From Anaerolineae bacterium (GTDB taxonomy: Bacteria; Chloroflexota; Anaerolineae; Anaerolineales; Anaerolineaceae): 64,000 nt of DNA. The first letter of the stretch is position 1. Every line of letters begins with the position of its first letter. Below the pieces are notes generated by a model that was given only the letters and a program-made list of their open reading frames with translations, was not told where the DNA came from and did not search any database. The position numbers were made by a program, and so were the translations under genes. Below are positions 63,273 through 64,000 of this stretch, piece after piece. Location of the stretch: assembly GCA_013314735.1 (NCBI GenBank), contig JABUFD010000001.1:434001-498000 (forward strand), written 5' to 3'.

Positions 63273-63318
63273 GTGGTCGGGTTCGTCGGAAAATAGAGAA
63301 TGCCGTTTTTATCGCCAT
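63244..63318 (-). CDS. Arginine leader peptide of the argGH attenuator
   Basis: This 24-codon frame (ATG 63318, TGA 63246-63244) reads MAIKTAFSIF, then RRTRP, then QHMDIQMVL. It has three Arg codons within four, all CGA, immediately upstream of the first hairpin arm. Shortage of charged tRNA-Arg should stall the ribosome there, mask the arm at 63272-63266 and let the antiterminator form; rapid translation to the stop would allow the terminator. The -10 ends 6 nt before the ATG, so the peptide is probably translated from a leaderless messenger. No homologue can be expected for so short a peptide; the case rests on arrangement. Confidence 0.8.
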   Translation of the reverse strand: MAIKTAFSIFRRTRPQHMDIQMVL

Positions 63319-63324
63319 GCTGTG

Positions 63325-63352
63325 ATTCTAACAACCTCTTGTGCTTTGTCAA
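63325..63352 (-). promoter_or_regulatory. Promoter of the argG leader (extended -10)
   Basis: TTGACA (63352-63347), 16 nt, then TAGAAT (63330-63325) preceded by TGT, an extended -10. The start point would fall at or next to the leader-peptide ATG at 63318. Confidence 0.75.
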
Positions 63353-63681
63353 GAGGAAGCCTGCTTTTTGTTGTGAAACATTCCGTGAATGACACTTGTT
63401 CTTGTGAAACACAGAAACCTGCCCGAACCATTTCACAGACTGGGGTTTGGATTCGGGGCAATATTATTAGATTACAATTCCGAAATGCTGCTGTTGCAAC
63501 GCACATTAAAATAACCGCCATATGTGGGATGATAGCTTTTTTAAATACGCTAATTGCTGTATATGGGATGCCAATCCATAAATCTTGATTAACAAAAAAT
63601 GAAGCGAAGTCCCATTGAATTTTTAAGATTCAGGGTTTCTTAAATCATCAGAAATTTTTAACAAAAACAGGCGCTTTTGGC
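63353..63681. other. AT-rich non-coding spacer between argG and dnaA
   Basis: No convincing gene is seen in this stretch. The part from about 63520 to 63675 is visibly A/T-rich. TTGTGAAACA occurs twice (about 63371 and 63411). No perfect DnaA box (TTATCCACA) is present; TCATCCACG at 63728-63736, just downstream, is the closest form. Adjacency to dnaA makes an origin-related role possible but the sequence alone does not show it. Confidence 0.4.
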
Positions 63682-63710
63682 TTGAGGAAAACAGGGCTTT
63701 TTGTTAGAAT
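63682..63710 (+). promoter_or_regulatory. Promoter of dnaA (extended -10)
   Basis: TTGAGG (63682-63687) and TAGAAT (63705-63710) are 17 nt apart, with TGT directly before the -10, the same extended element as in the argG leader promoter. The leader to the dnaA ATG would be about 170 nt. Confidence 0.7.
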
Positions 63711-63886
63711 TGGGAAACCTTGACCAATCATCCACGAGCATTATCATTTTGCAGTTCATTGGTGAGCGTTAGAAGTCGTTGTGGGAATTGTAAGAACTCG
63801 ATAACAGATCGCTGATTTTGTATCTGTAGATTTATTATTGGTCAGTAGATGCGGGGGTTATTTTGTGTTCTTTATTGGAGGTCCGT

Positions 63887-64000
63887 ATGAATGCTTCACA
63901 AGCCTGGCAGGCGGCATTAGGACATTTACAAATGCAGATGCCAAAATCGTCATTTGATACCTGGGTTAAAAAGACCGAAGTGGTTGATTACCAGGATCAG
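63887..64000 (+). CDS. dnaA: Chromosomal replication initiator DnaA, N-terminal part (runs off the window)
   Basis: The frame starts at ATG 63887, with GGAGG 5 nt upstream, and is open for 38 codons to the edge. It reads MNASQAWQAALGHLQMQMPK, then SSFDTWVKKTEVVDYQDQ. This is the DnaA domain I pattern, where a Trp-containing first helix leads to the F-x-T-W motif. DnaA melts the origin and loads the helicase. It is divergent from argG across about 730 bp. Confidence 0.85.
   Translation, partial: MNASQAWQAALGHLQMQMPKSSFDTWVKKTEVVDYQDQ

Noticed and set aside
63157-63318. T-box riboswitch as the explanation of the argG leader
   Set aside because: The leader is too short for stem I and no T-box core sequence is visible. 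The arginine-coding short frame and nested hairpins fit attenuation better.

Overview
The window looks like the chromosome of a member of the Chloroflexota, most likely class Anaerolineae. This is inferred from protein style: lipoproteins and membrane-anchored proteins with Thr/Pro linkers, WD40 and TPR surface proteins, a SARP-type AAA/TPR regulator, and a MetH followed by a homocysteine methyltransferase-MTHFR fusion. Gene density is high, most spacers are under 250 bp, and UGA is used as a normal stop codon. I saw no tRNA, rRNA, CRISPR array, insertion sequence or prophage. The window opens inside rho (minus strand, 3' part missing) and closes 38 codons into dnaA (plus strand), so the right end lies near a replication-initiation locus.

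Layout. 0.6-4.4 kb: rho, two tandem TPR membrane proteins, trmD. 4.4-11 kb: an MFS sugar-type transporter and a BMP-family nucleoside-type ABC importer (lipoprotein, two permeases, double ATPase). 11-18 kb: an APH-like kinase, then cobalamin-dependent methionine synthase, an MTHFR fusion and a small ferredoxin. 18-28 kb: a long M23/crystallin-type lipoprotein, a Ca2+-type P-ATPase, an MntP-like exporter, a nitroreductase and a 14-blade WD40 lipoprotein. 27.6-31 kb: surE, a small pyrophosphatase-like protein, and a permease / thioredoxin-like / ArsR trio behind a consensus promoter with a palindrome. 31-41 kb: a CAP-LysM protein, a SARP-AAA-TPR regulator, an EamA transporter overlapping a HAD phosphatase, pyrimidine nucleoside phosphorylase and a membrane protein with a propeller-like domain.

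41.3-48.8 kb is a tight minus-strand operon rich in RNA-modification enzymes: tgt, a 16S rRNA m7G1405-type methyltransferase (ArmA/Rmt family), a lipoprotein, a class I methyltransferase, an RlmI-like rRNA methyltransferase, a second divergent ArmA/Rmt paralogue, a degenerate Nudix protein and an RsmF-like m5C methyltransferase. 49-54 kb is a plus-strand surface-glycan set (CMP-sugar synthetase-like, 2-hydroxyacid dehydrogenase, SDR, DUF115-like, two GT2), followed by a Rieske oxygenase. 55-60 kb holds an MBL hydrolase, an MFS transporter, a LysM-M23 peptidase and an alpha/beta hydrolase gene apparently split by an in-frame UGA.

60.5-63.4 kb is argGH. Its leader shows every element of ribosome-mediated arginine attenuation: an extended -10 promoter, a 24-codon leader peptide with an Arg-Arg-Thr-Arg run, mutually exclusive hairpins and an intrinsic terminator. 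I regard this as the best-supported new regulatory system in the window. The RNA-modification operon with paired aminoglycoside-resistance-type methyltransferases is the most unusual gene set.
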